Shown: positions 43,397 to 52,502, counted from the first letter of the stretch. The stretch: DNA of 64,000 nt from Chryseobacterium sp. T16E-39 (GCF_002216065.1 NZ_CP022282.1:372001-436000), one strand, 5' to 3'. A program made the numbers and translations. The notes: generated by a model from the sequence alone, not told the origin.

Positions 43397-45685
43397 ATGA
43401 AAGTAGTAATGTTCCCGGGTCAGGGATCCCAATACAAAGGAATGGGAAAAGACCTTTTTGCTCAGTTCAGACAAGAAACGATTTTAGCATCAGAAATATT
43501 AGGGTACGACCTTGAAGAATTATGCATCAAAGACCCTGAACGCCAGTTGGGAAAAACACAGTTTACTCAACCTGCATTGTATACGGTGAATGCATTTACC
43601 CATTATGCCAATCAATCAGGAAATAAACCGGATTTTTATATCGGACATAGCCTTGGAGAGTATAACGCTTTATTAGCGGCCGAAGCATTCAGCTTTGAAA
43701 CCGGATTAAGACTGGTTCAAAAGAGGGGAGCATTAATGGCTGCAGCGTCCGGAGGCGGAATGGCTGCGGTATTGGGACTTAAGGTTGATGATGTGCAAAA
43801 ATTATTATTGGAAGGAGGTTATAGCGATATAGATATTGCCAATATCAATACGCCAACCCAGATCGTTATTGCCGGACCTCAGGATTCTATTGATAAGATC
43901 GTACAGGAATTTGAAGAACGTAAAATAAAGATATTTCCTCTTTTTGTAAGCGCACCTTTCCACTCAAGATATATGAAACCTGCTGCAACAGAATTTAGGG
44001 ACTATCTTCAAAACTTCAGCTTTACAGAATTAAAAACTCCTGTCATCGCGAATGTTACAGCAAAACCTTATCCGGAAGGTCAAATCATTGATCTTTTGGC
44101 TAAACAGATCGAAAGCTCTGTACAGTGGACCGATACCATCAGGACTTTAATGGGAAAAGGAGTTTCAGAATACGAAGAAACCGGAAGTGTTATTTTAACT
44201 AAAATGGTCAATGAAATCACAGAAAACTGTACTCCATTGATCCATGAAGAGGAAATTGTAATGGAAACCCCAAAACCTCATGTAAACGGAGCTGTAAATG
44301 GTAAGATAAACGGAGAGGCTTCTAAAAAAGAATGTCTTTCCACCCGTCTGGGAAGTGATGAATTCCGTAAAGATTATGGTCTTAAGTATGCGTATGTAGC
44401 AGGATCCATGTATAGAGGAATTGCTTCCCCTCAGTTGGTGGTACGTTTAGGAAAAGCAGGATTCATGGGCTTTTTGGGAACAGGAGGAATGCCTTTGGGA
44501 GAGATAGAGAAAAATATTATTAAAATTCAGGAAGAACTGACTAATGGAGAACCTTACGGAGTGAATTTCCTGCATAATTTAAATGATCCGGCTTCTGAAA
44601 TGAAAGCTGTAGAGCTTTTACTTCTTTATGGAGTAACGAATATTGAAGCTTCAGCTTATATGCAAATGATGCCTGCATTGGTTTACTACAGATTAAAAGG
44701 TTTACAGAAAGGACCAAATGGTGAAGTACTATGCAAGCATAATATTATTGCAAAAGTTTCCAGACCTGAAGTAGCGGAAGTATTTATGCGTCCCGCACCT
44801 GAGAAAATAGTGAGACACCTTTTGGAAGAAGAATTGATCACAGCAGAGCAGGCAGCGCTCTCCAAAAAAGTACCGATGAGTTATGACATTTGTGTAGAAG
44901 CAGATTCTGGTGGACATACCGATCGTGGAATCGCAATGGTCTTATTGCCATCCATCCAGCGATTAAGAGCAGATATCATGGCGGAATATAATTATGACAA
45001 AAACATACGAGTTGGATTGGCAGGTGGAATTGGTACCCCTCAGGCAGCAACATGTGCATACATCATGGGAGCTGATTTTATTGTAACTGGTTCTGTCAAT
45101 CAATGTACCGTAGAAGCAGGAACCAGTGATGCGGTGAAAGATCTTTTACAGGACATCAATGTTCAGGATACCGACTATGCGCCTGCTGGGGATATGTTTG
45201 AAATTGGTGCTAAAGTTCAGGTACTCAGAAGGGGAGTTTTGTTTGCGGCAAGAGCTAATAAACTGTATGCTTTATATAATCAGTACAATAGTTTAGATGA
45301 AATTCCTGAAAAGACTCTTATCCAACTGGAGAAAACCTATTTCGAAAAAAGCATTGCAGAAATATGGAACGAAGTGCGCGAATATTGTAAAAATGTAGGA
45401 GCTGATGCTGAAATCACTAAAGCTGAACAAAATCCTAAAAATAAAATGGCACTCGTTTTCCGTTGGTATTTCGGATACACCAATAAACTGGCTTTTGAAG
45501 GGAATATTGAAAACAAAGCTAATTTCCAGATTCACACAGGATCTGCATTAGGAGCGTTTAATCAATGGGTGAAGGGAACTCCGATGGAAAGCTGGAAAAA
45601 ACGTCATGTAGACGAAATAGGAGTCAATATTATGGTGGGAGCTGCAAAATTATTAGAGAACACAGCATTAATGGTCAATAATTAA
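43397..45685 (+). CDS. trans-acting acyltransferase / enoylreductase fusion (AT-ER)
   Basis: 762 residues. Residues about 1-290 are a FabD-like malonyl transferase: GQGSQ at the N-terminus, nucleophile Ser85 in GHSLGE, His189 in APFHSRYM. A linker leads to a PfaD-like flavin (FMN) enoylreductase (about 310-750; starts near LGSDEFRKDYGLKYAYVAGSMY, glycine-rich LAGGIGTPQAA). In trans-AT systems this fusion loads malonyl units onto the AT-less modules and reduces chosen enoyl intermediates on them. No ER is built into the visible modules, so any saturated unit would depend on this protein. The start ATG lies three bases after small frame 1; the stop TAA is followed at once by the next ATG, so the two AT genes are co-transcribed. 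Confidence 0.92.
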   Translation: MKVVMFPGQGSQYKGMGKDLFAQFRQETILASEILGYDLEELCIKDPERQLGKTQFTQPALYTVNAFTHYANQSGNKPDFYIGHSLGEYNALLAAEAFSFETGLRLVQKRGALMAAASGGGMAAVLGLKVDDVQKLLLEGGYSDIDIANINTPTQIVIAGPQDSIDKIVQEFEERKIKIFPLFVSAPFHSRYMKPAATEFRDYLQNFSFTELKTPVIANVTAKPYPEGQIIDLLAKQIESSVQWTDTIRTLMGKGVSEYEETGSVILTKMVNEITENCTPLIHEEEIVMETPKPHVNGAVNGKINGEASKKECLSTRLGSDEFRKDYGLKYAYVAGSMYRGIASPQLVVRLGKAGFMGFLGTGGMPLGEIEKNIIKIQEELTNGEPYGVNFLHNLNDPASEMKAVELLLLYGVTNIEASAYMQMMPALVYYRLKGLQKGPNGEVLCKHNIIAKVSRPEVAEVFMRPAPEKIVRHLLEEELITAEQAALSKKVPMSYDICVEADSGGHTDRGIAMVLLPSIQRLRADIMAEYNYDKNIRVGLAGGIGTPQAATCAYIMGADFIVTGSVNQCTVEAGTSDAVKDLLQDINVQDTDYAPAGDMFEIGAKVQVLRRGVLFAARANKLYALYNQYNSLDEIPEKTLIQLEKTYFEKSIAEIWNEVREYCKNVGADAEITKAEQNPKNKMALVFRWYFGYTNKLAFEGNIENKANFQIHTGSALGAFNQWVKGTPMESWKKRHVDEIGVNIMVGAAKLLENTALMVNN

Positions 45686-46657
45686 ATGACAGAAAACGGA
45701 TTTAAAAAGCACATTGTATTCTTGTTTTCCGGACAGGGGAGTCACTATCGTGGGATGGGACGGGAGTTGTATGAGCAGCATCCAAAATTTAAAAGTTGCC
45801 TGGAAAAGCTGGATACAATCGTACAAAAGCAATTGAACTACTCATTGATTGATGAACTGTATAATAATACGGAAGAATCATTCGATGATTTGCTGATCAC
45901 CCATCCTGCGATTGTTGCCGTAGAAATTGCCCTGTATGAAGTCATGGTGGATCTGGGAGTACAGCCGGACTTTATATCCGGGAACAGTTTGGGAGAGTTT
46001 GCTGCTGGGGTGGCAAGTGGAGTATGGGATGCCTCCACGGCTGTAGAAGCTGCTATAGAACAAGCTAAAGCCATCTGTCGTGCTGATATTGAAGGCGGAA
46101 TGTTGGTTGTATTTGATGAAGAGAAAAAACTTAAAAGTCTTTATGAAAAGCATCAGCTATTTCTTGCATCGGATAATTTTAAAGGACATTTTACTTTATC
46201 AGGTAAAACTTCTCATTTAGACTTGTTTGAAAATGAATTGTCTGAGCAGGGAATTAATTCTTTTCGATTGCCGGTCAATGTTCCATTCCATTCACCATTA
46301 ATGAAAACTGCAAAAGGTAGCTTTGATCAATATATAAGCTCAGTAAGTACGTTTAATGTTCCCAAAGCAGGTTTTATATCAGGTTTTGAAGCAAAAGAGA
46401 TGCATGAATTGACTGATAGCTATTTCTGGCAGGCAGTAAGCCAGTATACCAATTTTACTAAAATAATTGATCTTCTGGAAGCCAAAGGTCCCTGTCTGTA
46501 TATTGACATGGGACCTTCGGGAACCAGTGCAGCATTTGTTAAATATAATCTACAACCCGGTACTCATTCGGAAGCATTTCAGATTATGAGCCCTTACAGA
46601 AGAGAAATGGGGCAGTTAGAAAAATTAGAGAACATAATTAAAAACACAGTATCATGA
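45686..46657 (+). CDS. second trans-acting acyltransferase-like protein, possible acyl hydrolase
   Basis: 323 residues, a single AT domain: FSGQGSHYRGMG near the N-terminus, nucleophile Ser101, second catalytic His202 in VPFHSPLM. The His that normally precedes the Ser in GHSxG is Asn100 (GNSLGE). Trans-AT clusters often encode two AT-type proteins, one for malonyl loading and one that strips stalled acyl groups from ACPs (acyl hydrolase). The altered motif and the presence of a normal AT next door make the editing role plausible, but a second loading AT cannot be excluded. It begins directly after the AT-ER stop and ends in ATGA shared with small frame 2. Confidence 0.8.
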   Translation: MTENGFKKHIVFLFSGQGSHYRGMGRELYEQHPKFKSCLEKLDTIVQKQLNYSLIDELYNNTEESFDDLLITHPAIVAVEIALYEVMVDLGVQPDFISGNSLGEFAAGVASGVWDASTAVEAAIEQAKAICRADIEGGMLVVFDEEKKLKSLYEKHQLFLASDNFKGHFTLSGKTSHLDLFENELSEQGINSFRLPVNVPFHSPLMKTAKGSFDQYISSVSTFNVPKAGFISGFEAKEMHELTDSYFWQAVSQYTNFTKIIDLLEAKGPCLYIDMGPSGTSAAFVKYNLQPGTHSEAFQIMSPYRREMGQLEKLENIIKNTVS

Positions 46658-46722
46658 AACACCTACGTCAAAATTTTTTGGAGCACAAAGAAGTGATTAT
46701 GGGTGTTCCATTTGATCGTTAA
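46654..46722 (+). CDS. small reading frame 2 (22 codons), translationally coupled to second AT
   Basis: ATG 46654 overlaps the AT stop codon (ATGA), a classic coupling arrangement; TAA at 46720-46722; the hydrolase gene starts 16 bases later. The peptide begins MKHLRQ and ends in KEVIMGVPFDR, matching small frame 1. Function unknown. It is too short for a fold on its own; it could be a partner peptide, a leader-like regulator, or the remnant of a duplicated gene end. A weaker version of the hairpin overlaps it. Confidence 0.5.
   Translation: MKHLRQNFLEHKEVIMGVPFDR
46658..46707 (+). promoter_or_regulatory. hairpin, right copy (after second AT gene)
   Basis: AACACC (46658-46663) pairs with GGTGTT (46702-46707), extended by one G-U and one A-T pair. 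A stem at the same place as in the copy at 43312 survives despite base changes, which could reflect RNA structure or simply shared descent. Confidence 0.3.
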
Positions 46723-46738
46723 AAAAATATATCAATAG

Positions 46739-47392
46739 ATGAAAGTAGAAGTTTTCCTCACCTCAGGACAAGGGATTAAAAACCAATGTTACCTGATTCA
46801 TAATGACCATTCCGGAATCCTGATCGATCCGGCCTGGGATTATGAGCTTATCAGCCGTTTCTTGAGAAATAATAATATTACATTAAAAGGGGTTTTGTTG
46901 ACCCATTCTCACCACGATCATACAGATCTGGCTTCAACTTTTGCAACATATTATGGAGTTCCTGTATATATGTCAGCCATTGAAATACGACATTATGATT
47001 TTACATGTCCCAATCTCATTGCTGTGCAGCATTTACAGGAAATTATTATAGGGAACTATACTGTAACAGTTTTACTGACTCCGGGACATACAAAAGGAAG
47101 TGTATGCTATCTGATCGATGGGCACTGCTTTACAGGAGATACCATTTTTATTGAGGGAGTGGGAATCTGTGATAACAGTGGGATTAATTCACTATATGAT
47201 TCTGTACAGTTTATAAAGCAGTACCTGCCCCAGCAGACGTTGATCTGGCCGGGGCATTCATTTGGAGAACAACCCGGAAAGGAATTAGGCTTTTTATTGC
47301 ATAATAATATCTATTTTTTGCTGAACAGGAGAGATGCATTTACAGATTTCAGAATGCGGAAGAACCAACCGGATCCCTTTTCTTTCAAATAA
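46739..47392 (+). CDS. metallo-beta-lactamase-fold hydrolase, BaeB/PksB-like
   Basis: 217 residues. The metal-binding motif is HSHHDH (residues 56-61), followed by GHTKGS, FTGD and a final GHS, giving the full set of zinc ligands of the glyoxalase-II type. Similar small hydrolases (PksB/BaeB type) occur in many trans-AT clusters and are thought to cleave thioesters, for example to free blocked carrier proteins; the exact substrate here is unknown. It sits between the AT genes and the phosphopantetheinyl transferase on the same strand. Confidence 0.88.
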   Translation: MKVEVFLTSGQGIKNQCYLIHNDHSGILIDPAWDYELISRFLRNNNITLKGVLLTHSHHDHTDLASTFATYYGVPVYMSAIEIRHYDFTCPNLIAVQHLQEIIIGNYTVTVLLTPGHTKGSVCYLIDGHCFTGDTIFIEGVGICDNSGINSLYDSVQFIKQYLPQQTLIWPGHSFGEQPGKELGFLLHNNIYFLLNRRDAFTDFRMRKNQPDPFSFK

Positions 47393-47434
47393 TATAGTTA
47401 CTTTTATATCTCCATTGATGGTGAACAGATTATT

Positions 47435-48178
47435 ATGAATTTATCAATACGAAATACAGGTGCGGTTGAAAAATTATCTCTACTAAGAGCTGATGCTGAC
47501 TATCCTGCTGCTATTGCAGTGGTGAATAATCCTCTTGTACAATTGAAAGAAATCCGCCACTCTTTTCTTCATGAAAAAGAACTGAATTTTTTTGATACTT
47601 TAAAATTAAATAAAGTACAGCACAGCTATTTACTGGGCAGATATGCTGCTAAAATGGCGTTGAGTGCCTTTATGAATGACGTAATAATAACAGATGCAAG
47701 GATAGAATCGGGAATATTTCAACAGCCGGTTCTTTATCTTGCTGAGGCCGGAAATGTACAGCTCAGCATTTCTCATACTACAGAAATGGGAATAGCGGTG
47801 GTATTCCCGGAAGGACATCCAATGGGAGTAGATGTTGAAGCGATAAATGCAGAACAGATAGACACCATTAAAGGGATCATTACTTCCAGCGAAAAGCATA
47901 AACTTCATTTAATTGATACAGATGCCAGTAAAAGCCTGACGATTTTATGGACCATCAAGGAGGCATTATCCAAAGTTTTGAAAACCGGACTCATGACTCC
48001 TTTTCATTTATATGAAATCGATCAGATAGAATGTAAAGGAGAAATTGTTGTATGCAGCTTTATTAATTTCCCCCAGTATCAATCGATATCATGGATATCA
48101 AAAGGACATGCATGGTCTGTTGTTTTGCCTAAAAAAAGTATTTTAGATACCTCGGTAATCGCGCGGTTATGTTTATAA
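47435..48178 (+). CDS. 4'-phosphopantetheinyl transferase, Sfp type
   Basis: 247 residues. Motifs in order: RYAAKMAL, SISHTTEMGIAV, MGVDVEAIN (magnesium-binding acids) and WTIKEALSKVLKTGL (WxxKEAxxK). It moves the phosphopantetheine arm from coenzyme A to the Ser of each ACP and of the peptidyl carrier, so it activates the megasynthase encoded upstream. It is the last gene of the run and ends seven bases from the convergent polyphosphate kinase gene, marking the probable right edge of the cluster. No transporter or regulator is seen on this side. Confidence 0.93.
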   Translation: MNLSIRNTGAVEKLSLLRADADYPAAIAVVNNPLVQLKEIRHSFLHEKELNFFDTLKLNKVQHSYLLGRYAAKMALSAFMNDVIITDARIESGIFQQPVLYLAEAGNVQLSISHTTEMGIAVVFPEGHPMGVDVEAINAEQIDTIKGIITSSEKHKLHLIDTDASKSLTILWTIKEALSKVLKTGLMTPFHLYEIDQIECKGEIVVCSFINFPQYQSISWISKGHAWSVVLPKKSILDTSVIARLCL

Positions 48179-48185
48179 GCACTCC

Positions 48186-50231
48186 TTATTTCTTTTTTAC
48201 TTTTCTCTCCTTCTTTTTATACCAGAGATAGGTTGCTATCTGAGATGAGGTTTGTTTCTCACCGGGTTGATATTCGGAGATACTTTGACCTTTACTGTTA
48301 ATGATCCTCTTTTTAGTGTGATCATTAAGCTGTATTTGAATAATGGAATTAATCTCTTCAGTTAATTTTTTATCCCTGACCGGAAAAGCAACTTCAATCC
48401 TTCGGTTGAGGTTTCTGCTGAGCATATCTGCAGAAGAAAGGTAAATTTTTTCTGCACCATCGTTATGAAATTTATAGATTCTGGAGTGCTCGAGATAACG
48501 ATCTACAATCCTGTACATTTTGATATTTTCAGTAGAACCTTTGATTCCCGGCAATAATGTACAGATGCCTCTTACGATAAGGGTAATATCAACTTTTGCA
48601 TTATTGGCTTCAATCAGTTTATTGATAATTTCCTTGTCATTTAAACCATTAACTTTCATGAAAATGGCACCTTTCTTTCCGTTTTCAACATTTTGTATTT
48701 CAGTATCAATATGGTGTAAGATGTTTTCTTTAAGGTTAAATCCTGCCACCCATAGATTGGAAATGGGATACTTTTTTTCTTTAGTTCTAAAAAACCGGAA
48801 TACCTGTTTCAGATCATCCGTATATTCTTTTTGAGAAGTGAAAAATCCAAAATCGGTGTATGTTTCTGCTGTACTTTCATTAAAGTTTCCAGTAGAGAGA
48901 TAGGCATAGTTTTTTGTTTTGTCACCTTTTTTCATCATCAGCAGCGCTACTTTAGCATGCACCTTCAGGTTGGGCATGCTATAAATAATCTTGATCCCAG
49001 CCCTCTGCATTTCATTAGCCCAGAATAGATTATTGTTTTCATCAAACCGTGCTTTGACCTCAACAAAAACAGTTACTTTTTTGCCGTTTTTAGCCGCACT
49101 GATCAGGGCGTTGGCGATAAGTGACTGTGAGGATATTCTGTAAAGGGTCACTTTTATCTCTGTAACATCTTTATGAATAGCTGCCTCATTAAAAAACTGA
49201 AGGACATAATGATATGACTGATAAGGAAAATGAAGCAGCTGATTTTCCGTATCTATGGCTTCAAATATTGATTTTTTGGTTTCAAAAGGCAGATGTTTTA
49301 CCGGAGGGAAATTTTCATTTTGCAGATCCGGGAAATTGGGATTAGGGAATTTAAAAAGATCAAAAAAATTGTGATGGGTACCTCCTTCAATCATTTCATA
49401 GTCTTTCAGATGAAATGACCTTTTACAGAGCTCTATCATTTCTTCCGGCATATTGAAGTCGTATAGGAACCTTGTGGATGAACCGGATTTTCGTTCCTGC
49501 AATTTCTTTTTGATTTTAGATACCAGGTTTCCACTTGCTTCGTCTTCGATCAGGTAATTTTCATCCCTGTTGAGCTTGATTGCAAATGCGGTTGAGGTCT
49601 CCTGATCTGTAAATATATAGTGCAGGCATTTCTTGATAATGGTATCTATAGAAATGATATAATTCTTTCCTTTTACAGGACTCAGTACTTTGTAACGGTT
49701 TAGTTTATCAGACGGGATATTGATATAGCAATACCTGATTTCACCATTCTTACTTTTTAATTTAATCAATAAATAAAGCTGTCTGTTGTTTAGAAAATAT
49801 TCCAGGTTTTCGTCTTCCGATAAATAAACAATCTGTACATACGAGAGAATAGTTGTTTTAAAATAATTTTCGATCTCATCAGAATGTAAAGGAAGCAGAG
49901 GTTGATTTTCGTAATAGATAATTTTATTTTCCTGCAGTTCAGGAACAATTTGTTTTCTCCATATAGAACCAAATGTATTCTGCTGACGGTTGATTTCTTT
50001 TTTGACTTTCTCAAACAGATCACTCTTTTCAGGAATGGAATGCAGATCACTGATTTTTACACGATAAAATTCATCCAGATTGGAAGAATGGATAGCAAGA
50101 AATTTTATTCTTTCGTACAGAGGGTTGGTCTTATCAGCGGCTTCCTGCAAAAGGCAGTTATTAAAAGATAGCCAGGACAATTCGGATGGCAGTAGATATT
50201 TTTTAGGCATTTCGTAATACTTGGAGTACAA
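48186..50231 (-). CDS. ppk1: polyphosphate kinase
   Basis: 681 residues, near the usual PPK1 length of about 690. It has the N-terminal signature ELSWLSFN, the catalytic-His motif KVHAKVALL followed by STGNFNE, and a second conserved His in YLEHSRIYKF. It polymerises the gamma-phosphate of ATP into polyphosphate, reversibly. A second Met at residue 8, nearer to the conserved region, is a possible alternative start. It converges on the PKS cluster and belongs to the general chromosome. Confidence 0.93.
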   Translation of the reverse strand: MYSKYYEMPKKYLLPSELSWLSFNNCLLQEAADKTNPLYERIKFLAIHSSNLDEFYRVKISDLHSIPEKSDLFEKVKKEINRQQNTFGSIWRKQIVPELQENKIIYYENQPLLPLHSDEIENYFKTTILSYVQIVYLSEDENLEYFLNNRQLYLLIKLKSKNGEIRYCYINIPSDKLNRYKVLSPVKGKNYIISIDTIIKKCLHYIFTDQETSTAFAIKLNRDENYLIEDEASGNLVSKIKKKLQERKSGSSTRFLYDFNMPEEMIELCKRSFHLKDYEMIEGGTHHNFFDLFKFPNPNFPDLQNENFPPVKHLPFETKKSIFEAIDTENQLLHFPYQSYHYVLQFFNEAAIHKDVTEIKVTLYRISSQSLIANALISAAKNGKKVTVFVEVKARFDENNNLFWANEMQRAGIKIIYSMPNLKVHAKVALLMMKKGDKTKNYAYLSTGNFNESTAETYTDFGFFTSQKEYTDDLKQVFRFFRTKEKKYPISNLWVAGFNLKENILHHIDTEIQNVENGKKGAIFMKVNGLNDKEIINKLIEANNAKVDITLIVRGICTLLPGIKGSTENIKMYRIVDRYLEHSRIYKFHNDGAEKIYLSSADMLSRNLNRRIEVAFPVRDKKLTEEINSIIQIQLNDHTKKRIINSKGQSISEYQPGEKQTSSQIATYLWYKKKERKVKKK

Positions 50232-50460
50232 TATAATAAAGGTAGGGACAATAACTTTTTATTTCAGTCAGATTACTTTCCAAAAACCTTCATTACACTC
50301 TATTTTCATGTGAAATTAAAACAATTTTTTCTATCGGAACCATAATTCTCCCATACTTTGCGAAATATTAACAATAGAATCGTGGAGGATCCCCGATTCT
50401 TTAACTGTTGCGAAACAATCTGAAAAATTTGCTCAGTCCACGAGAGCAAAAAATTAAACC

Positions 50461-50586
50461 ATAAAAGACACAAAAGTTTTCACACACTCTGTCATTGCGA
50501 ACGAATGTGCTTGCACTGAGCTTGTCGAAGTAAAGCAATCTGAACTCACAACAGTCCCAACACTTAAGTTGCTTTAAATTTAATAC
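50461..50586 (+). repeat. composite intergenic repeat, copy A
   Basis: Three blocks in order: an ACACAAAAGTTTT block (about 50468-50480), the element starting GTCATTGCGAACGAATGTGC and ending GCAATCT (50491-50541), and CAACACTTAAGTTGCTTTAA...TTTAATAC (50558-50586). The same three blocks occur in reverse complement at 57051-57176. Confidence 0.75.
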
Positions 50587-50643
50587 ATGCTGTGTCAGAA
50601 ATAGACATAAGTTCCCTAGAAGTCTATGATTTATTTTACCCTT

Positions 50644-50756
50644 TTTGTCATTCTGAAATGGAGCTTTGCGGAATGAAAGAATCTAAACACATTGAGAAAA
50701 TTTCAAAAAGCAAAGGTTTTTAAATAATGATCTTTAGATTCTTTCAGAATGACAAA
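50644..50756. repeat. long inverted repeat / hairpin element (MITE-like or REP-like)
   Basis: TTTGTCATTCTGAAA (50644-50658) is the exact reverse complement of TTTCAGAATGACAAA (50742-50756). An inner pair AAGAATCTAAA (50677-50687) matches TTTAGATTCTT (50733-50743). The left arm carries about 18 extra bases between the two parts. No open frame. GTCATTCTGAA ends are typical of small interspersed repeats in Bacteroidota. Confidence 0.65.
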
Positions 50757-50777
50757 GTAGGTATAGGAAACTTCCCC

Positions 50778-50829
50778 GTCATTGCGAACGAATGTGCTTA
50801 TATTGAGCCTGCCGAAATAAAGCAATCTC
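50778..50829 (+). repeat. ATTGCGAACG element, copy B
   Basis: GTCATTGCGAACGAATGTGC, then TTATATTGAGCCTGCCGAAA and GCAATCT: about 50 bases closely matching the middle block of the composite repeat at 50491 and its reverse copy at 57094, here without the flanking blocks. Confidence 0.7.
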
Positions 50830-51112
50830 TCAATACAAGTCATAAATAAAGATCAAAGATTCTGTACAAACAATTGGCATAGAAATGTTTATTTGCCATC
50901 AGATGGATGTTTTTCTAAATACAGGATGTATTCCTGCGAACATGGTTCAGGAGAAAAATATATCGAGATCTTTGGATGCAAATTTCCCATAACAATATTG
51001 CTCTTAATAGGCCATTACAGTGAACTTAGCTCCCAATTATCAAATAAATAATATGATCAATCTTTATTTCAATTAAAAAATAATAGCTAAATTCACTTTT
51101 TAACAAAAGAAC

Positions 51113-51469
51113 ATGAAGCTTAATCATATCAATTTAGTAGTTGCCAATGTTGAAAAAACTACACAATTCTTTGAAACGTATTTCGGTTTTAAATGCATCG
51201 ATGTAAAGGGCGATTACATCGTTACTGTATTAAAAGGAGAGGACGGTTTTACATTAGTGATCATGAAAAACAGGGAAGGAAGCCCTGTGTATCCTGAAGC
51301 TTTTCATATTGGATTTATGCTGGATACTCAGGAGCAGGTAAACGAAATTTATCAACGGTTAAAAGCGGGAGGTATTGTGGGAGAACAGGAACCTCGTAAG
51401 ATAAGAGACAGCTTCGGCTTCTATTTCAGTTTTGAAGATCTGATGATAGAAGTAGGGTACTATTACTAA
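51113..51469 (+). CDS. VOC (glyoxalase/bleomycin-resistance fold) family protein
   Basis: 118 residues, one VOC domain. MKLNHINLVVANVEKTTQFF with an early His, a middle PEAFHIGFML and a closing DLMIEVGYY give the usual metal-ligand positions of the fold (His, His, Glu). The family includes glyoxalases, dioxygenases and drug-binding proteins, so the substrate cannot be named. It stands alone, converging on the hydrolase gene at 51491. Confidence 0.82.
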   Translation: MKLNHINLVVANVEKTTQFFETYFGFKCIDVKGDYIVTVLKGEDGFTLVIMKNREGSPVYPEAFHIGFMLDTQEQVNEIYQRLKAGGIVGEQEPRKIRDSFGFYFSFEDLMIEVGYYY

Positions 51470-51490
51470 GTTTGTTTGATCATAAAAGAT

Positions 51491-52327
51491 TTAACCAACC
51501 TCTTTCTGAAGCATTGGCCAAATATTATCTTTAAACTTTTCACGGAAAATGCCAAAATGCCCTATATCGTGAGTGTCAAAGTCTTTTGCAATAAGATGAA
51601 TTTTTTTAACAGAAGCATTCTCATATTTTTCTGCTAACCATTCCACAGCTTTTCTTGGAGCAAAGGGATCATTTTCAATACTTATGGAGATTAATGGAAC
51701 TGTGATACTTTTAAAAAACAGATTTTGTTCTTCTACATGATCGAAAAGATAATTAGGAGATAAGCACCAGCTTCCCCATTGGTTGGCAACATTTTTCGGT
51801 AAATCTTCCATACCACTTATTTTCTTTGAAGGCAGATAACCAAACATCTTGATGAGAAGAGGGAAGAACGCTGTCCAATAAGACCATAGCTTATATTTTT
51901 GAAACCCATTCCAAAACTTCCAATATCCACTTTGTGCAGCGACAAGGATGATTTTATGAGCTTTTGTAGAAAATTGAGATAGCCCAATTAATTGTCCTCC
52001 AATACTATGACCTAGTAGGGTGATCTTAGATTCGGGATACTGTTTTTCTGCATATGCTATAACTGAGCTTAGATCATTTTTACTCCAATCAACAGTATTG
52101 TTTTTCAGATTTTTAAGGGGTTGTTTCAAGGATTTTCCAATACCTAAATAATCAAAAGTAACTACTGAGATACCTGCTTGTGCAATAAATTCTGCAAATT
52201 TTTTGTAATAAGACTGCTTTACTCCTGTAGCAGATGCTATGATAAGGGTATTTTTGCTTTGTGGTGCCTCATAAATATTTGCAGAAATGGAATAACCTTT
52301 ATCTGTAGTAATTTCTACTGTTTTCAT
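51491..52327 (-). CDS. alpha/beta hydrolase, serine type
   Basis: 278 residues. Nucleophile Ser in LLGHSIGGQ (about residue 107), acid Asp in SIENDPFAP, and His in DIGHFGIF complete the triad. There is no signal peptide, so it is cytosolic. The layout (short N-terminal beta sheet, then FDYLGIGKS) resembles the YheT/lysophospholipase-like hydrolases; the substrate is unknown. It is divergent from the antiporter gene. Confidence 0.83.
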   Translation of the reverse strand: MKTVEITTDKGYSISANIYEAPQSKNTLIIASATGVKQSYYKKFAEFIAQAGISVVTFDYLGIGKSLKQPLKNLKNNTVDWSKNDLSSVIAYAEKQYPESKITLLGHSIGGQLIGLSQFSTKAHKIILVAAQSGYWKFWNGFQKYKLWSYWTAFFPLLIKMFGYLPSKKISGMEDLPKNVANQWGSWCLSPNYLFDHVEEQNLFFKSITVPLISISIENDPFAPRKAVEWLAEKYENASVKKIHLIAKDFDTHDIGHFGIFREKFKDNIWPMLQKEVG

Positions 52328-52471
52328 TGTATTAGAATTATATTTTGTGAATGATTAATGATCCAGGTTTATCTTGGCTTTGTTGGTAAAATAATAAGAA
52401 TAAATGTAAGATTTTAATTCTCTGGAAAATGATAAATGTAGTCTGATTTTAAGTGTTATACATAGTTTTTC

Positions 52472-52502
52472 TTGAAAGTTATCTCCTAAAATCTTATTTT
52501 TA
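52472..52502 (+). promoter_or_regulatory. candidate promoter for the antiporter gene
   Basis: TTG (52472-52474), 20 bases, then TATTTTTA (52495-52502), one mismatch from the Bacteroidetes -7 box TAnnTTTG. It lies about 50 bases upstream of the ATG at 52552. Confidence 0.35.

Larger units (their letters stand above)
50232..51112. other. 881-base intergenic island with dispersed repeats
   Basis: No credible gene. It contains a composite repeat (50461-50586), a second copy of the ATTGCGAACG element (50778-50829), and a long hairpin element (50644-50756). The last 250 bases, leading to the VOC gene, are AT-rich with nothing recognised. Confidence 0.7.

Noticed and set aside
48179..48185. Terminator between the PPTase and polyphosphate kinase genes
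   Set aside because: Only seven bases separate the convergent genes and no stem with a T-run is visible.
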